Below, piece by piece: positions 54,937-63,710 of a DNA stretch of 64,000 nt. Position 1 is the first letter of the stretch. Every line of letters begins with the position of its first letter. A program made the translations under genes and the position numbers. Source of the stretch: Stygiobacter electus. Lineage in GTDB: Bacteria; Bacteroidota; Ignavibacteria; Ignavibacteriales; Melioribacteraceae. The stretch is taken from contig JARGDL010000002.1 of assembly GCA_029210465.1 (NCBI GenBank), positions 62,001 to 126,000 of the forward strand. Direction: 5' to 3'. The notes beneath the pieces are model-generated. The model had not been told where the DNA came from. It saw only the letters and a list, made by a program, of their open reading frames with translations, and made no database searches.

Positions 54937-55297
54937 ATTTATCTTTTTAATAAACTTAGTAATTATAATTTTTTGTGGTACTTCATTTATTTTTAATTTT
55001 ATTCCACAAAAATCAAATTTTTCGATCTTACTTGCAGTTTCAATCTCTTTTATAAATTTTATTCTTTTTACTAGTTTTTATATCTACTCCAAAAATAAAT
55101 CCAATAAGATTTTCATAATTTTTAATATTGGAGGCATGACTTTTCGACTAATTTTTATCCTTTTATTTGTTTTTATTGTGTTAAATTATTTGAAAGTTGA
55201 CCAATATGCTTTTATATTTGCACTCTACATTTTGTATATTATTTCATTAATTGTAGAAATTTTATTCGTAAAAGAAAGTATGAGTAAAACAAAATAA
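54920..55297 (+). CDS. ATP synthase subunit I-like (AtpI-like) membrane protein
   Basis: A 125-residue frame with four hydrophobic segments fits between atpZ and atpB. The start is probably TTG 54920, where the sequence ISKIRFIFLINLVIIIFCGTSF begins; it overlaps the atpZ end by 17 bases. A farther in-frame ATG (54857) would overlap atpZ by 80 bases and is less likely. Subunit I-like proteins sit beside the F0 genes and help c-ring assembly or divalent-ion uptake. Sequence conservation is low, so position is the main evidence. Confidence 0.65.
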   Translation: MISKIRFIFLINLVIIIFCGTSFIFNFIPQKSNFSILLAVSISFINFILFTSFYIYSKNKSNKIFIIFNIGGMTFRLIFILLFVFIVLNYLKVDQYAFIFALYILYIISLIVEILFVKESMSKTK

Positions 55298-56146
55298 ATG
55301 TATACAGGTCAAGAACTTATTGGTGCAGATACATTAAAACAAGTTGCTGAAACAGCTAAAAAGACTGACACAAGCTGGATTATGCATGATGTTCTAGATG
55401 CAAATGAAATTGATTTAACACCATTTGGAATAATTCATTTGCCACATTTGAACTTGTTCGGTTTTGATATTTCCATTACGAAACATGTTGTTTTTATGTG
55501 GATTGCAATGCTGATTTTGATTTTTGTACTTAAAAAAGTAGCTAAGTCTTATAAATCTTCACTTATTCCAAAGGGAGTTACAAATTTAACTGAAACATTA
55601 ATTCTTTTTGTACGAGATGAAATTGCTAAACCAACAATAGGCAAAGGTTACGAAAATTTTCTTCCATATTTGTTAACGGTGTTCTTTTTTATTTTGACTT
55701 GTAATTTTTTAGGCCTTATTCCTTATGGCTCTACAGCAACGGGGAATATTTCAGTTACGGCAACATTAGCAACTCTTTCTTTTTTAGTTATTCAAATTGG
55801 TGGTATTTGGAAGAATGGTTTCTTTGGATATTTTAAAGGATTATTACCTCATGGAATTCCTGCTTGGTTAATTCCAATTATGTTTGTTGTTGAATTGTTA
55901 GGTTTATTTACAAAACCATTTGCATTGGCTATTCGTCTTTTTGCAAATATGACAGCAGGTCACATTGTTATTTTAGCATTGATAGGATTAATATTTATTT
56001 TACATACTTATGTAGTTGTTCCAATTTCAATAGCATTTGCATTGTTTATATTCTTATTAGAAATTTTAGTAGCATTAATTCAAGCATATATTTTTACAAT
56101 GCTATCCTCATTATTTATTGGGATGGCAGTTCATCAAGAGCATTAA
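55298..56146 (+). CDS. atpB: F0F1 ATP synthase subunit a
   Basis: Subunit a is the stator of the F0 proton channel. The 282-residue protein has an N-terminal extension and six membrane helices. The essential arginine is R213 in LAIRLFANMTAGH, and QAYIFTMLSSLFIGMAV ends the last helix with the conserved Gln. The gene starts directly after the subunit I-like stop and opens the core ATP synthase run. Confidence 0.95.
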   Translation: MYTGQELIGADTLKQVAETAKKTDTSWIMHDVLDANEIDLTPFGIIHLPHLNLFGFDISITKHVVFMWIAMLILIFVLKKVAKSYKSSLIPKGVTNLTETLILFVRDEIAKPTIGKGYENFLPYLLTVFFFILTCNFLGLIPYGSTATGNISVTATLATLSFLVIQIGGIWKNGFFGYFKGLLPHGIPAWLIPIMFVVELLGLFTKPFALAIRLFANMTAGHIVILALIGLIFILHTYVVVPISIAFALFIFLLEILVALIQAYIFTMLSSLFIGMAVHQEH

Positions 56147-56171
56147 TCAAATTATAAAGGAGGAATCTTAA

Positions 56172-56390
56172 ATGGAATACGCATATTTAGCAGCTGGTTT
56201 CGGTGCAGCACTAACAATTATTGGTGGTGCATTCGGTATTGGAAAATTAGCAAGTGCAGCAATGGAAGCAAGTGGTCGTCAACCAGAAGCTGCGGGTGAA
56301 ATCAGAACTTCGATGATTATTGCTGCTGCTCTTATCGAAGGTATATCTTTGTTCTCTTTAGTTATCTGTATTTTATTAGCTCTTAAATAA
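56172..56390 (+). CDS. atpE: F0F1 ATP synthase subunit c
   Basis: Subunit c forms the rotating ring. The 72-residue hairpin has helix 1 (about 5-28, with GGAFGIGKLASAA), a polar loop with the conserved RQP (GRQPEAAGEI) and helix 2 with the essential carboxylate E56 in ALIEGISLF. The residue after the Glu is Gly, not the Ser or Thr seen in sodium-type rings, so proton coupling is inferred. AAAGGAGGA before the ATG is a strong Shine-Dalgarno, fitting the high copy number of c. Confidence 0.95.
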   Translation: MEYAYLAAGFGAALTIIGGAFGIGKLASAAMEASGRQPEAAGEIRTSMIIAAALIEGISLFSLVICILLALK

Positions 56391-56410
56391 AAATCAGTTA
56401 GGATTTAAAA

Positions 56411-56962
56411 ATGAAAACTCTAAGCTACTTTTTAATTCTTGCTTTTAGCGGTGGTGAACATGCTGGTGGAGGAAGTCCACTTGATGTTAATCCGGGATTA
56501 ATACTCTGGACAGTTGTAACATTTATTTTCCTTTTGCTCATATTAAAAAAATTAGCTTGGAAACCAATTTTAAAATCCTTAAATGATAGAGAAAACCTTA
56601 TAAAAGAATCTTTAGAAAAAGCAGAAGTTGCTAGAAAAGAAGCAGAAAAACTTATAGCTGAAAATAAGTTGAATATGCAAAAATCTGAAGAAGAAGCTCA
56701 AAAAATTATTGAGCAAAGTAGAGAACTTGCAGAAAAGTTAAAAATGCAAATTCTTGAAGACAGCAAGAAAACAGCTAATAAAATGTTAGAAGATGCTAAA
56801 GCAGAAATTGAAAGAAAAAATGCAGAAGCATTCAATAAATTAAAAGAGCAAGTTGCAGATATTGCTATAACAGCAGCTGAAAAAATTCTAAAAGAAAATC
56901 TTGATAAGGCAAAACAAATTAATATTGTTGATAAATATCTCAACGAAATTAATAAAAACTAA
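56411..56962 (+). CDS. atpF: F0F1 ATP synthase subunit b
   Basis: Subunit b is the peripheral stalk. The 183-residue protein has one membrane helix near 29-49 (NPGLILWTVVTFIFLLLILKKLAW, with the typical W-x-x-x-x-F pattern) and a long helical, charged stalk region with heptad-like repeats to the C-terminus. The first 20 residues contain a Gly/His-rich segment (GGEHAGGGS). Its stop shares a base with the atpH start. Confidence 0.94.
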   Translation: MKTLSYFLILAFSGGEHAGGGSPLDVNPGLILWTVVTFIFLLLILKKLAWKPILKSLNDRENLIKESLEKAEVARKEAEKLIAENKLNMQKSEEEAQKIIEQSRELAEKLKMQILEDSKKTANKMLEDAKAEIERKNAEAFNKLKEQVADIAITAAEKILKENLDKAKQINIVDKYLNEINKN

Positions 56963-57513
56963 TGAGCGTTTTTAGAGTTTCATATCGTTATGCTAATTCT
57001 TTAATGCAGCTTGCAGTAGAGAAAAATATCTATCAAAAAGTTGCAGACGATGCAGATTTAGTTTTCAATTCTTTAAATCAATCTAAAGAAATTAAAGCTG
57101 TTTTAAAAAGTCCTGTTATTAAAACTGACTTAAAAAAGAATTTGCTAAAAGAAATTTTTTCAAATAAAATTTCTAAAGAAGTCCAAAGTTTCATTGATTT
57201 CGTTATTCAAAAGAACAGAGAAGATATTTTAATTGATATATTCAAAGAATTTCTTGTTCTTTGTGATAAGAAAGATGGTATTTTAAGAGCAAATGTAAAA
57301 ACAGCAGTAGAAATTGATGAATCTTTAAAAAACAAAATCAAAGAAAAATTAGAAACTAAAACTAAACAAAGAGTTTTTGCTAACTACTCAATCGATCCAA
57401 AATTGATTGGTGGTTTTATAGTTGAGGTTGAAGATCAAGTATTTGATGCTTCAATTAAACATAAGTTGAAATTATTAAGAAAAAAATTTTCAGAAGAAAT
57501 AAGTATAAATTAA
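56962..57513 (+). CDS. atpH: F0F1 ATP synthase subunit delta
   Basis: Subunit delta links the stalk to the F1 head. The 183-residue protein has the N-terminal helical domain (VSYRYANSLMQLAVEKN, typical R-Y-A opening) and the C-terminal PKLIGGFIVEVEDQVFDASIKHKLKLL block, which is the most conserved delta signature. It is placed between atpF and atpA as usual. Confidence 0.94.
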   Translation: MSVFRVSYRYANSLMQLAVEKNIYQKVADDADLVFNSLNQSKEIKAVLKSPVIKTDLKKNLLKEIFSNKISKEVQSFIDFVIQKNREDILIDIFKEFLVLCDKKDGILRANVKTAVEIDESLKNKIKEKLETKTKQRVFANYSIDPKLIGGFIVEVEDQVFDASIKHKLKLLRKKFSEEISIN

Positions 57514-57537
57514 CAAGAAAAATTTAGGAAGAATAAA

Positions 57538-59085
57538 ATGGCGGAAATAAGACCCGATGAAATTTCTGCAATACTAAGAAAACAACTTTCAGGTTTTGAA
57601 AACGAAGTTGATGTTTATGAAGTTGGAACAGTTCTACAAGTGGGTGATGGTATAGCTCGTGTTTATGGTTTGTCCAAAGTTATGGCAAGCGAACTTGTAG
57701 AGTTTCCAAACAATGTTATTGGTATGGTTCTGAATCTTGAGGAAGATAGCGTTGGTGTTGTTCTATTTGGTGAAAGCACTCTTATCAAAGAAGGTGATCA
57801 AGTTAAAAGAACAAATCGTGTTGCTTCTTTTCCGGTTGGTGAAAAGTTGTTAGGTCGTGTTGTCGATCCTCTTGGAATTCCACTTGATGGAAAAGGCCCA
57901 TTAGAATTTGAAAAATATTTACCAATTGAAAGAAAAGCTTTAGGTGTTATTCAACGTCAACCTGTTAAAGAACCTTTACAAACAGGTATTGTTGCTATTG
58001 ATGCTATGATTCCAATTGGTCGCGGACAGCGTGAATTAATTATCGGTGACCGTCAAACTGGTAAAACTGCAATTGCAATTGATGCAATTATAAATCAAAA
58101 ATATACTCATACTGAAGAAGCTAAAAAATATGGAGTTAAACCTGTTTATTGTGTTTATGTAGCTGTCGGGCAAAAAAATTCTACAATTGCTCAAGTTGTT
58201 GCAAAATTAGAAGAAGCAGGCGCAATGGAGTACACTACAGTTGTTTCAGCTCCAGCTTCAACACCAGCTCCACTGCAATATATAGCCCCTTATGCTGGCG
58301 CAACAATTGGAGAATATTTCCGTGATAGCGGAAGACATGCATTAGTTATATATGATGATCTATCAAAACAAGCTGCGGCATATCGTGAACTTTCATTACT
58401 TTTAAGAAGACCGCCCGGCCGCGAAGCTTATCCTGGTGATGTTTTCTATTTACATTCAAGATTATTAGAAAGAGCTTCAAAATTATCAGATGAATTAGGC
58501 GGTGGAAGTTTAACTGCTCTTCCGATAATTGAAACTCAACAGGGTGATGTTTCTGCTTACATTCCAACAAATGTTATTTCTATAACTGATGGTCAAATTT
58601 ATCTTGAACCAAATTTATTTAATGCCGGTGTTCGTCCTGCTATTAACGTTGGTATATCCGTTTCACGTGTGGGTGGAAATGCTCAAATTAAAGCTATGAA
58701 AAAAGTTGCTGGTTCATTAAAATTGGATTTAGCTCAATATCGTGAACTTGAAGCTTTTGCAAAATTTGGAAGTGATTTAGATAAAGCAACTCAAAGAACA
58801 TTAGCTAAAGGTGCAAGATTAGTTGAATTATTAAAACAAGGTCAATATGTTCCAGTACCTGTTGAAAAAGAAGTGGTAAGTGTTTTCATTGGTACAAATA
58901 ATTATTTAGAAACAATTGACGTGAAAGATGTAAAAAGATTTGAAAAAGAATTTCATGAATTTGCTGAATTAAAATATCCTCAGATTTATGAAAACATTCG
59001 CATTACTAAAGAATTAAAAGAAGATACTATACAATTAATTAAAAAAGCTGTAGAAGAGTTTTTAGAAAAGTTTAAGAAAAGTTAA
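57538..59085 (+). CDS. atpA: F0F1 ATP synthase subunit alpha
   Basis: Alpha is a non-catalytic nucleotide-binding subunit of the F1 head. The 515 residues show the P-loop GDRQTGKT at 170-177, the [14 protein letters not shown] signature near 362-375 and the [28 protein letters not shown] region. It is the longest gene of the run and normal in length. The usual partner beta is not encoded in this window. Confidence 0.97.
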   Translation: MAEIRPDEISAILRKQLSGFENEVDVYEVGTVLQVGDGIARVYGLSKVMASELVEFPNNVIGMVLNLEEDSVGVVLFGESTLIKEGDQVKRTNRVASFPVGEKLLGRVVDPLGIPLDGKGPLEFEKYLPIERKALGVIQRQPVKEPLQTGIVAIDAMIPIGRGQRELIIGDRQTGKTAIAIDAIINQKYTHTEEAKKYGVKPVYCVYVAVGQKNSTIAQVVAKLEEAGAMEYTTVVSAPASTPAPLQYIAPYAGATIGEYFRDSGRHALVIYDDLSKQAAAYRELSLLLRRPPGREAYPGDVFYLHSRLLERASKLSDELGGGSLTALPIIETQQGDVSAYIPTNVISITDGQIYLEPNLFNAGVRPAINVGISVSRVGGNAQIKAMKKVAGSLKLDLAQYRELEAFAKFGSDLDKATQRTLAKGARLVELLKQGQYVPVPVEKEVVSVFIGTNNYLETIDVKDVKRFEKEFHEFAELKYPQIYENIRITKELKEDTIQLIKKAVEEFLEKFKKS

Positions 59086-59093
59086 AAATTTCG

Positions 59094-59975
59094 ATGGCAA
59101 CTTTACGTGATATAAAAAGAAGAATTATTGGTGTAAAAAGCACACAACAAATAACCAAAGCAATGAAAATGGTTGCGGCTGCAAGACTGCGTCGTGCTCA
59201 GGAGAATATATTAAACGCACGCCCTTATTCACGTAAAATTTCTGAAGTATTACAATATTTGTTGTCAATTGAAAAAGATTTTTCGAATCCACTTATTACT
59301 GAACGTGAAGTAAAAAAAGTTTTGATGATTGTTGTTACTTCCGATCGTGGTTTATGTGGCAGTTTTAATATGAATGTTATAAGAACTGCCGAAGAATTAA
59401 TTAAAAATGAATACAATTCTTATTACACCAACAATGATCTCAAATTAATTTGTATTGGTAAAAAAGGAAATGACTACTTTACAAAAAGAGATTACCCAGT
59501 TGTTGGTTCGTATCCCGGAATTTTTTCTCATCTAAAATTTGAATTTGCTTCTGGATTGATTAAAGAAATTTCAACAAAATATATTAATGGTGAATTTGAA
59601 AAGGTTATAGTTTTATTTAATGAATTCAAATCTGTTATACAACAAAGAACAGTTGTCGAGCAATTGCTTCCAATAAAACCATTTGAAAAAAATGTTGAAT
59701 CAGCACAACAAGTTGATTTTATTTATGAGCCTAACAAAACAAAAATAATTGAAACACTTTTACCAAAACATTTGAATGCACAAATGTGGAGAGTTTTATT
59801 AGATTCATACGCTGCAGAACTTGGTGCAAGAATGACTGCAATGGATATGGCAACTGAAAATGCAAAAGAATTAATTCGTTCATTAAATTTAACTTATAAC
59901 AAAGAAAGACAAGCTTCTATCACCAAAGAAATTCTTGAAATTGTATCTGGAGCAAATGCTCTCAAAGAAAGTTAA
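59094..59975 (+). CDS. atpG: F0F1 ATP synthase subunit gamma
   Basis: Gamma is the central shaft. The 293-residue protein has the N-terminal helix DIKRRIIGVKSTQQITKAMKMVAAARLRRAQ, the VVTSDRGLCGSFN Rossmann-like segment, and the C-terminal ENAKELIRSLNLTYNKERQASITKEILEIVSGANAL, both diagnostic. It closes the ATP synthase run; a new promoter-like element lies four bases after its stop. Confidence 0.96.
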   Translation: MATLRDIKRRIIGVKSTQQITKAMKMVAAARLRRAQENILNARPYSRKISEVLQYLLSIEKDFSNPLITEREVKKVLMIVVTSDRGLCGSFNMNVIRTAEELIKNEYNSYYTNNDLKLICIGKKGNDYFTKRDYPVVGSYPGIFSHLKFEFASGLIKEISTKYINGEFEKVIVLFNEFKSVIQQRTVVEQLLPIKPFEKNVESAQQVDFIYEPNKTKIIETLLPKHLNAQMWRVLLDSYAAELGARMTAMDMATENAKELIRSLNLTYNKERQASITKEILEIVSGANALKES

Positions 59976-59978
59976 AAA

Positions 59979-60009
59979 TTTGAAATGTTTTACCTTTTTG
60001 CTATCTTTA
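59979..60009 (+). promoter_or_regulatory. Bacteroidota-type promoter of the ffh operon
   Basis: TTTG at 59979-59982, a 19-base spacer and TATCTTTA at 60002-60009 match TTTG-N19-TAnnTTTG with one difference at the last base. A sigma-70 reading (TTGAAA-N16-TATCTT) is also possible. Transcription from about 60016 would leave a very short leader before the ffh ATG at 60027. Confidence 0.55.
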
Positions 60010-60026
60010 ATTAGGATTTGAACACT

Positions 60027-61361
60027 ATGCTTGATGAATTGACAGAAAAATTAGAAAAAGCTCTTAAAAAGATAACTGGACAAGGAAAAATAACAGAATC
60101 GAATATTTCTGAAACATTAAGAGAAATTCGACGTGTTCTTTTAGATGCTGATGTTAATTACAAAGTTGCCAAAGATTTTATTGAAAAAGTAAAAGAAAAA
60201 TCTTTAGGTCAGGAAGTAATTAATTCAGTTACTCCAGGTCAACTAATAACAAAAATTATTTATGATGAATTGGTTGAGTTACTTGGAAATCAAAGTTCTG
60301 AGCTTGAAGTTAATCCAAATGGGTTAACAACAATTATGTTAATTGGTTTGCAGGGAAGTGGTAAAACAACATTTAGTGCTAAACTTGCAAAGTATTTAAA
60401 AAATAAAAAACAAAATGTTCTTTTAGTTGCTGCAGACGTTTACCGTCCCGCTGCAAGAAGTCAATTGAAGATTCTTGGTTCACAAATTAATGTACCAGTT
60501 TTTTCAATTGACGAAAGCAACGATCCGGTAACGATTTCAGTTGAATCATTAAAATATGCTAAAGAAAATGGATTGAATACAGTAATCATTGACACAGCTG
60601 GTCGTTTGCATGTTGATGACGAAATGATGATTGAAGCGGCAAAAATCAAAGAAAGAGTAAAGCCAACTCAAACACTTTTTGTTGTTGATTCGATGACAGG
60701 TCAAGATGCTGTAAACTCTGCAAAAGCTTTTCACGAAAAAGTTGATTTTGATGGTGTAGTTCTGACTAAAATGGATGGTGATTCAAGAGGCGGATGTATC
60801 CTCTCCATTCGTGCAATTGTTGATCGCCCCGTAAAATTTGTTAGTCTTGGCGAAAAACTTGATTCTCTTGAATTATTTTATCCCGATAGAATGGCAAGCA
60901 GAATACTTGGTAAAGGTGATATAGTTTCACTTGTTGAAAAAGCTCAAGCTCAGTTTGATGAAAAAGAAGCTGAAGATCTGGAAAAGAAATTTCGTGAAAA
61001 CAAATTTGATCTCGATGACTTTCTGAAACAGATAAAAATGATTAAGAAGATGGGTTCTTTGAAATCACTTTTAGGTATGATACCGGGAATTGGTTCACAA
61101 ATTAAAAATGCTGACGTTGATGATAAACAGTTAATAGTTGTTGAATCAATAATTCAGTCCATGACAAAACAAGAAAGAGCAAATCCTAAAATTCTTAACG
61201 GTAGTAGAAGAAAAAGAATTGCTCGAGGAAGTGGAAATACAATACAAGATGTTAACAGATTAATTAAACAGTTTGAACAAATGCAACAAATGATGAAAAT
61301 GCTTAATAAAAATTCTGGTAAATTTAATTTACCAAATATGAAAAACTTTAGAATAAATTAA
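60027..61361 (+). CDS. ffh: Signal recognition particle protein Ffh
   Basis: Ffh binds the signal recognition RNA and membrane-protein signal sequences and delivers ribosomes to the membrane. The 444-residue protein has the N domain ([20 protein letters not shown] [20 protein letters not shown]), the G domain with [18 protein letters not shown] near 109-126, [13 protein letters not shown] and [10 protein letters not shown], and a Met-rich M domain ([14 protein letters not shown]) at the C-terminus. ATG 60027 was preferred over TTG 60018, since the AGGA site is only a base before the latter. Confidence 0.96.
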   Translation: MLDELTEKLEKALKKITGQGKITESNISETLREIRRVLLDADVNYKVAKDFIEKVKEKSLGQEVINSVTPGQLITKIIYDELVELLGNQSSELEVNPNGLTTIMLIGLQGSGKTTFSAKLAKYLKNKKQNVLLVAADVYRPAARSQLKILGSQINVPVFSIDESNDPVTISVESLKYAKENGLNTVIIDTAGRLHVDDEMMIEAAKIKERVKPTQTLFVVDSMTGQDAVNSAKAFHEKVDFDGVVLTKMDGDSRGGCILSIRAIVDRPVKFVSLGEKLDSLELFYPDRMASRILGKGDIVSLVEKAQAQFDEKEAEDLEKKFRENKFDLDDFLKQIKMIKKMGSLKSLLGMIPGIGSQIKNADVDDKQLIVVESIIQSMTKQERANPKILNGSRRKRIARGSGNTIQDVNRLIKQFEQMQQMMKMLNKNSGKFNLPNMKNFRIN

Positions 61362-61378
61362 ATGGAGGAATAACCAAA

Positions 61379-61795
61379 TTGGCAGTTAAGTTAAGATTGA
61401 AAAGAATGGGAAAGAAAAAGCAACCGATATACAAAGTAGTTGCTGCAGATTCACGTTCACCAAGAGATGGAAAATTTATTGAAGCAATTGGACTTTATAA
61501 TCCTAAAACAGAACCAGCAACTGTTGAAATAAAAGAAACAAGAGCAATGTATTGGTTAAATGTTGGAGCTCAACCAACTTTGACAGTTAAAAATCTTCTT
61601 TCTCAAAAAGGAATTTTATTAAAAAGACAATTGATAAAAAAAGGATTGAAAGAAGAAGAAATAGCAGCTAAATTAGAAGAGTGGGCAAAATTAAAAGAAG
61701 CTAATCTTGCTGCTAAATTGAAAAAGAAATTAGAAACAAAGAAATCTAAAAAAGCTTTGGCTAAAGAAAAGTCTCAAAGTGCATCGGAAGCATAA
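61379..61795 (+). CDS. rpsP: 30S ribosomal protein S16 with C-terminal extension
   Basis: The first 80 or so residues are ribosomal protein S16: [41 protein letters not shown]. The remaining 55 residues are a Lys/Glu/Ala-rich, probably helical tail, making 138 residues against roughly 80-90 in E. coli-type S16. The start is TTG 61379, preceded 10 bases by GGAGG, and the sequence from this codon matches the family start. Tails like this occur in FCB-type bacteria. Confidence 0.95.
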   Translation: MAVKLRLKRMGKKKQPIYKVVAADSRSPRDGKFIEAIGLYNPKTEPATVEIKETRAMYWLNVGAQPTLTVKNLLSQKGILLKRQLIKKGLKEEEIAAKLEEWAKLKEANLAAKLKKKLETKKSKKALAKEKSQSASEA

Positions 61796-61851
61796 AGGGT
61801 ACTGCTCCGAAGTTCTAATTTAATTTAGACGCACTTAGTTAATAGTACCCT
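61796..61851 (+). other. Hairpin-forming intergenic RNA element between rpsP and the KH gene
   Basis: AGGGTACT (61796-61803), immediately after the rpsP stop, is the exact reverse complement of AGTACCCT at 61844-61851, enclosing 40 bases. No T-run follows, so it does not look like an ordinary terminator. It ends 24 bases before the KH-protein ATG and could stabilise or process the transcript, or attenuate downstream translation. Confidence 0.55.
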
Positions 61852-61875
61852 ATGTTCATAAAATATAGGTATAAC

Positions 61876-62109
61876 ATGAAGGACTTTATTGAATTTATTG
61901 CTAAACATCTTGTTGATAATCCTGATAATGTTTCTTTAGAAGAAGCAACACCAGACGAAAAAACTGTTGAGTTAACTCTCAAAGTTGGTGCTGAGGATGT
62001 TGGTAAAGTTATCGGTAAACAAGGTAAAACAGCTCAAGCTATGAGAACTTTATTAACTGCTATTGCAGCTAAAGAAGGCAAAAGAGCAGTACTTAAAATC
62101 TTGGATTAA
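61876..62109 (+). CDS. KH-domain RNA-binding protein (KhpA/YlqC-like)
   Basis: The 77-residue protein is a single KH domain: KDFIEFIAKHLVDNPDNVSLEEATPDE at the N-terminus and VGKVIGKQGKTAQAMRTLLTAIAAKEGKRAVLKILD, with the GxxG-type loop GKQGK. It belongs to the small KH proteins encoded between rpsP and rimM. These bind RNA and are linked to small-RNA function and cell division in Gram-positives. ATG 61876 gives the family-typical start; the ATG at 61852 would add eight unusual residues. Confidence 0.92.
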   Translation: MKDFIEFIAKHLVDNPDNVSLEEATPDEKTVELTLKVGAEDVGKVIGKQGKTAQAMRTLLTAIAAKEGKRAVLKILD

Positions 62110-62117
62110 TTCTTTAG

Positions 62118-62633
62118 GTGGATGATCTTTTCCTAATCGCTGAAGTAAAATCAGCTTTTGGAACAGAAGGTTACGTTTTAATTGATTCCTTTTCTGATTT
62201 CAAAGATAGATTCTTTGAACTTCAAAAAGTTTTTGTCCAAATTTTTGGAAATTATAAAGAATTAATAGTTGAATCAGTTAAAGAAATTGATAATAAAATT
62301 ATTCTCAAGTTTAAAGGTTTCAATAGTTCTTCTGATGTCGAAATATTCTTAAATCAAAAATTATTCGTTGATAAAGAAAATGTTGTTAGGCTTGAGAAAG
62401 ATACTTTCTTTATTCACGATTTAATTGGATGCCAAGTTTTTAGAAATGAAATTATTATCGGTTTTGTGAATGATGTTTTGGTTCTGCCTGCAAACGATGT
62501 TTTAGAAATTAAAAATGATGAAAAAGTAATTCTGGTACCATTTGTTAAAGATTTTATTCAGAATATTCAAGTTGAGAATAAATTAATTGAATTAAAAAAA
62601 GATTGCGATTTACTTTACGATGATGAGGATTGA
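62118..62633 (+). CDS. rimM: Ribosome maturation factor RimM
   Basis: RimM helps 30S head maturation and works with S19. The 171-residue protein has the N-terminal RimM barrel ([23 protein letters not shown]) and the C-terminal PRC-barrel-like region ([29 protein letters not shown], then [11 protein letters not shown]). The start is GTG 62118, 8 bases after the KH stop; no in-frame ATG is near. The end overlaps the trmD start by 14 bases. The identity is supported by position between the KH gene and trmD more than by strong motifs. Confidence 0.88.
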   Translation: MDDLFLIAEVKSAFGTEGYVLIDSFSDFKDRFFELQKVFVQIFGNYKELIVESVKEIDNKIILKFKGFNSSSDVEIFLNQKLFVDKENVVRLEKDTFFIHDLIGCQVFRNEIIIGFVNDVLVLPANDVLEIKNDEKVILVPFVKDFIQNIQVENKLIELKKDCDLLYDDED

Positions 62634-63306
62634 TATTATTTCAGCTGTACCAGATTTATTAATTAGTCCTTTAAATACTAGCATTATTAAAAGAGCTCAG
62701 GATAAAAGAAAGGTTGAAATATTTGTTCACAATTTGAGAGATTATGCTTATGATAAGCATAAACAAATTGATGACAAGCCTTTCGGTGGTGGTCCTGGAA
62801 TGTTATTAAAACCTGAACCGTTTTTTGAATGTATTGAAAAATTATTGAGTGAAAGAGCTTATGATTATATTATTTTTCCAACTCCTGGTGGAAAGTATTA
62901 TAATCAACAAATGGCAAATAAATTTTCACTTGCAAAAAATATTATGATTCTTGCCGGGCATTATAAAGGAATTGATGACCGTGTAAGAGAAAAATTTGCT
63001 ACTGATGAAATATCAATTGGAAATTATGTTTTGACCGGTGGTGAATTAGCAGCACTTGTAATTATTGATTCTGTTGTAAGATTAATTCCTGGAGTATTAA
63101 ATGATAGTGAATCAGCTTTGAATGATTCATTAATGGATGGAGAAATAATAGAAGCACCATATTATACAAGACCAGCAGAATATAAAGGAATGAAAGTTCC
63201 AGATGTTTTATTAAGCGGTCACGATAAAAAAATAAAAGAATGGAAAGAAGAGCAGTCAAAAATTTTAACTGATAAATGGAAAAAAATAAATAATCTGGAG
63301 AAATAA
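62620..63306 (+). CDS. trmD: tRNA (guanine-N1-)-methyltransferase
   Basis: TrmD methylates G37 next to the tRNA anticodon, preventing frameshifts. The 228-residue SPOUT enzyme has [69 protein letters not shown] and [25 protein letters not shown], all highly conserved with the trefoil-knot SAM site. Two adjacent ATG codons (62620, 62623) make the start ambiguous by one residue. It overlaps the rimM end. Confidence 0.97.
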   Translation: MMRIDIISAVPDLLISPLNTSIIKRAQDKRKVEIFVHNLRDYAYDKHKQIDDKPFGGGPGMLLKPEPFFECIEKLLSERAYDYIIFPTPGGKYYNQQMANKFSLAKNIMILAGHYKGIDDRVREKFATDEISIGNYVLTGGELAALVIIDSVVRLIPGVLNDSESALNDSLMDGEIIEAPYYTRPAEYKGMKVPDVLLSGHDKKIKEWKEEQSKILTDKWKKINNLEK

Positions 63307-63309
63307 AAA

Positions 63310-63657
63310 ATGGATAAGGTTAGAGAACTTACAGAAGAACTAGTTAGAAATGATTTCCCAGCATTTAAAGCTGGAGATCATATTCGCGTGCATGTAAAAG
63401 TAGTTGAAGGTGATAAAGAAAGAATTCAACCTTTTGAAGGCGATGTAATTAACATTCGCGGTACAGGATTAAGCAAAACTTTTACAGTTCGTAAAATTTC
63501 AAGTGGCGTTGGTGTTGAAAGAATTTTTCCTTTCAATTCACCCAAAGTTGCTAAGGTTGAAGTATTACGAGAAGGAAAAGTTAGAAGAGCTAAATTATTT
63601 TATCTTCGTAATCTTTCTGGAAAAGCAGCACGTATTAAAAATAAAAATGTTAAATAA
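63310..63657 (+). CDS. rplS: 50S ribosomal protein L19
   Basis: The 115-residue protein is L19: [63 protein letters not shown] followed by [21 protein letters not shown]19 sits at the subunit interface. It is 3 bases after trmD, giving the widespread order rpsP-KH-rimM-trmD-rplS, and a clear terminator follows. Confidence 0.97.
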   Translation: MDKVRELTEELVRNDFPAFKAGDHIRVHVKVVEGDKERIQPFEGDVINIRGTGLSKTFTVRKISSGVGVERIFPFNSPKVAKVEVLREGKVRRAKLFYLRNLSGKAARIKNKNVK

Positions 63658-63667
63658 TATTTTTATC

Positions 63668-63693
63668 AAGCCGCTTTTATTAAGCGGCTTTTT
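63668..63693 (+). terminator. Rho-independent terminator after rplS
   Basis: AAGCCGCTT (63668-63676) and AAGCGGCTT (63682-63690) form a perfect 9-base-pair stem with a TTATT loop; its terminal TT plus three more T residues make the U-tract. It closes the ffh to rplS operon. Confidence 0.88.
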
Positions 63694-63710
63694 AATTTTA
63701 AAGAATTATC

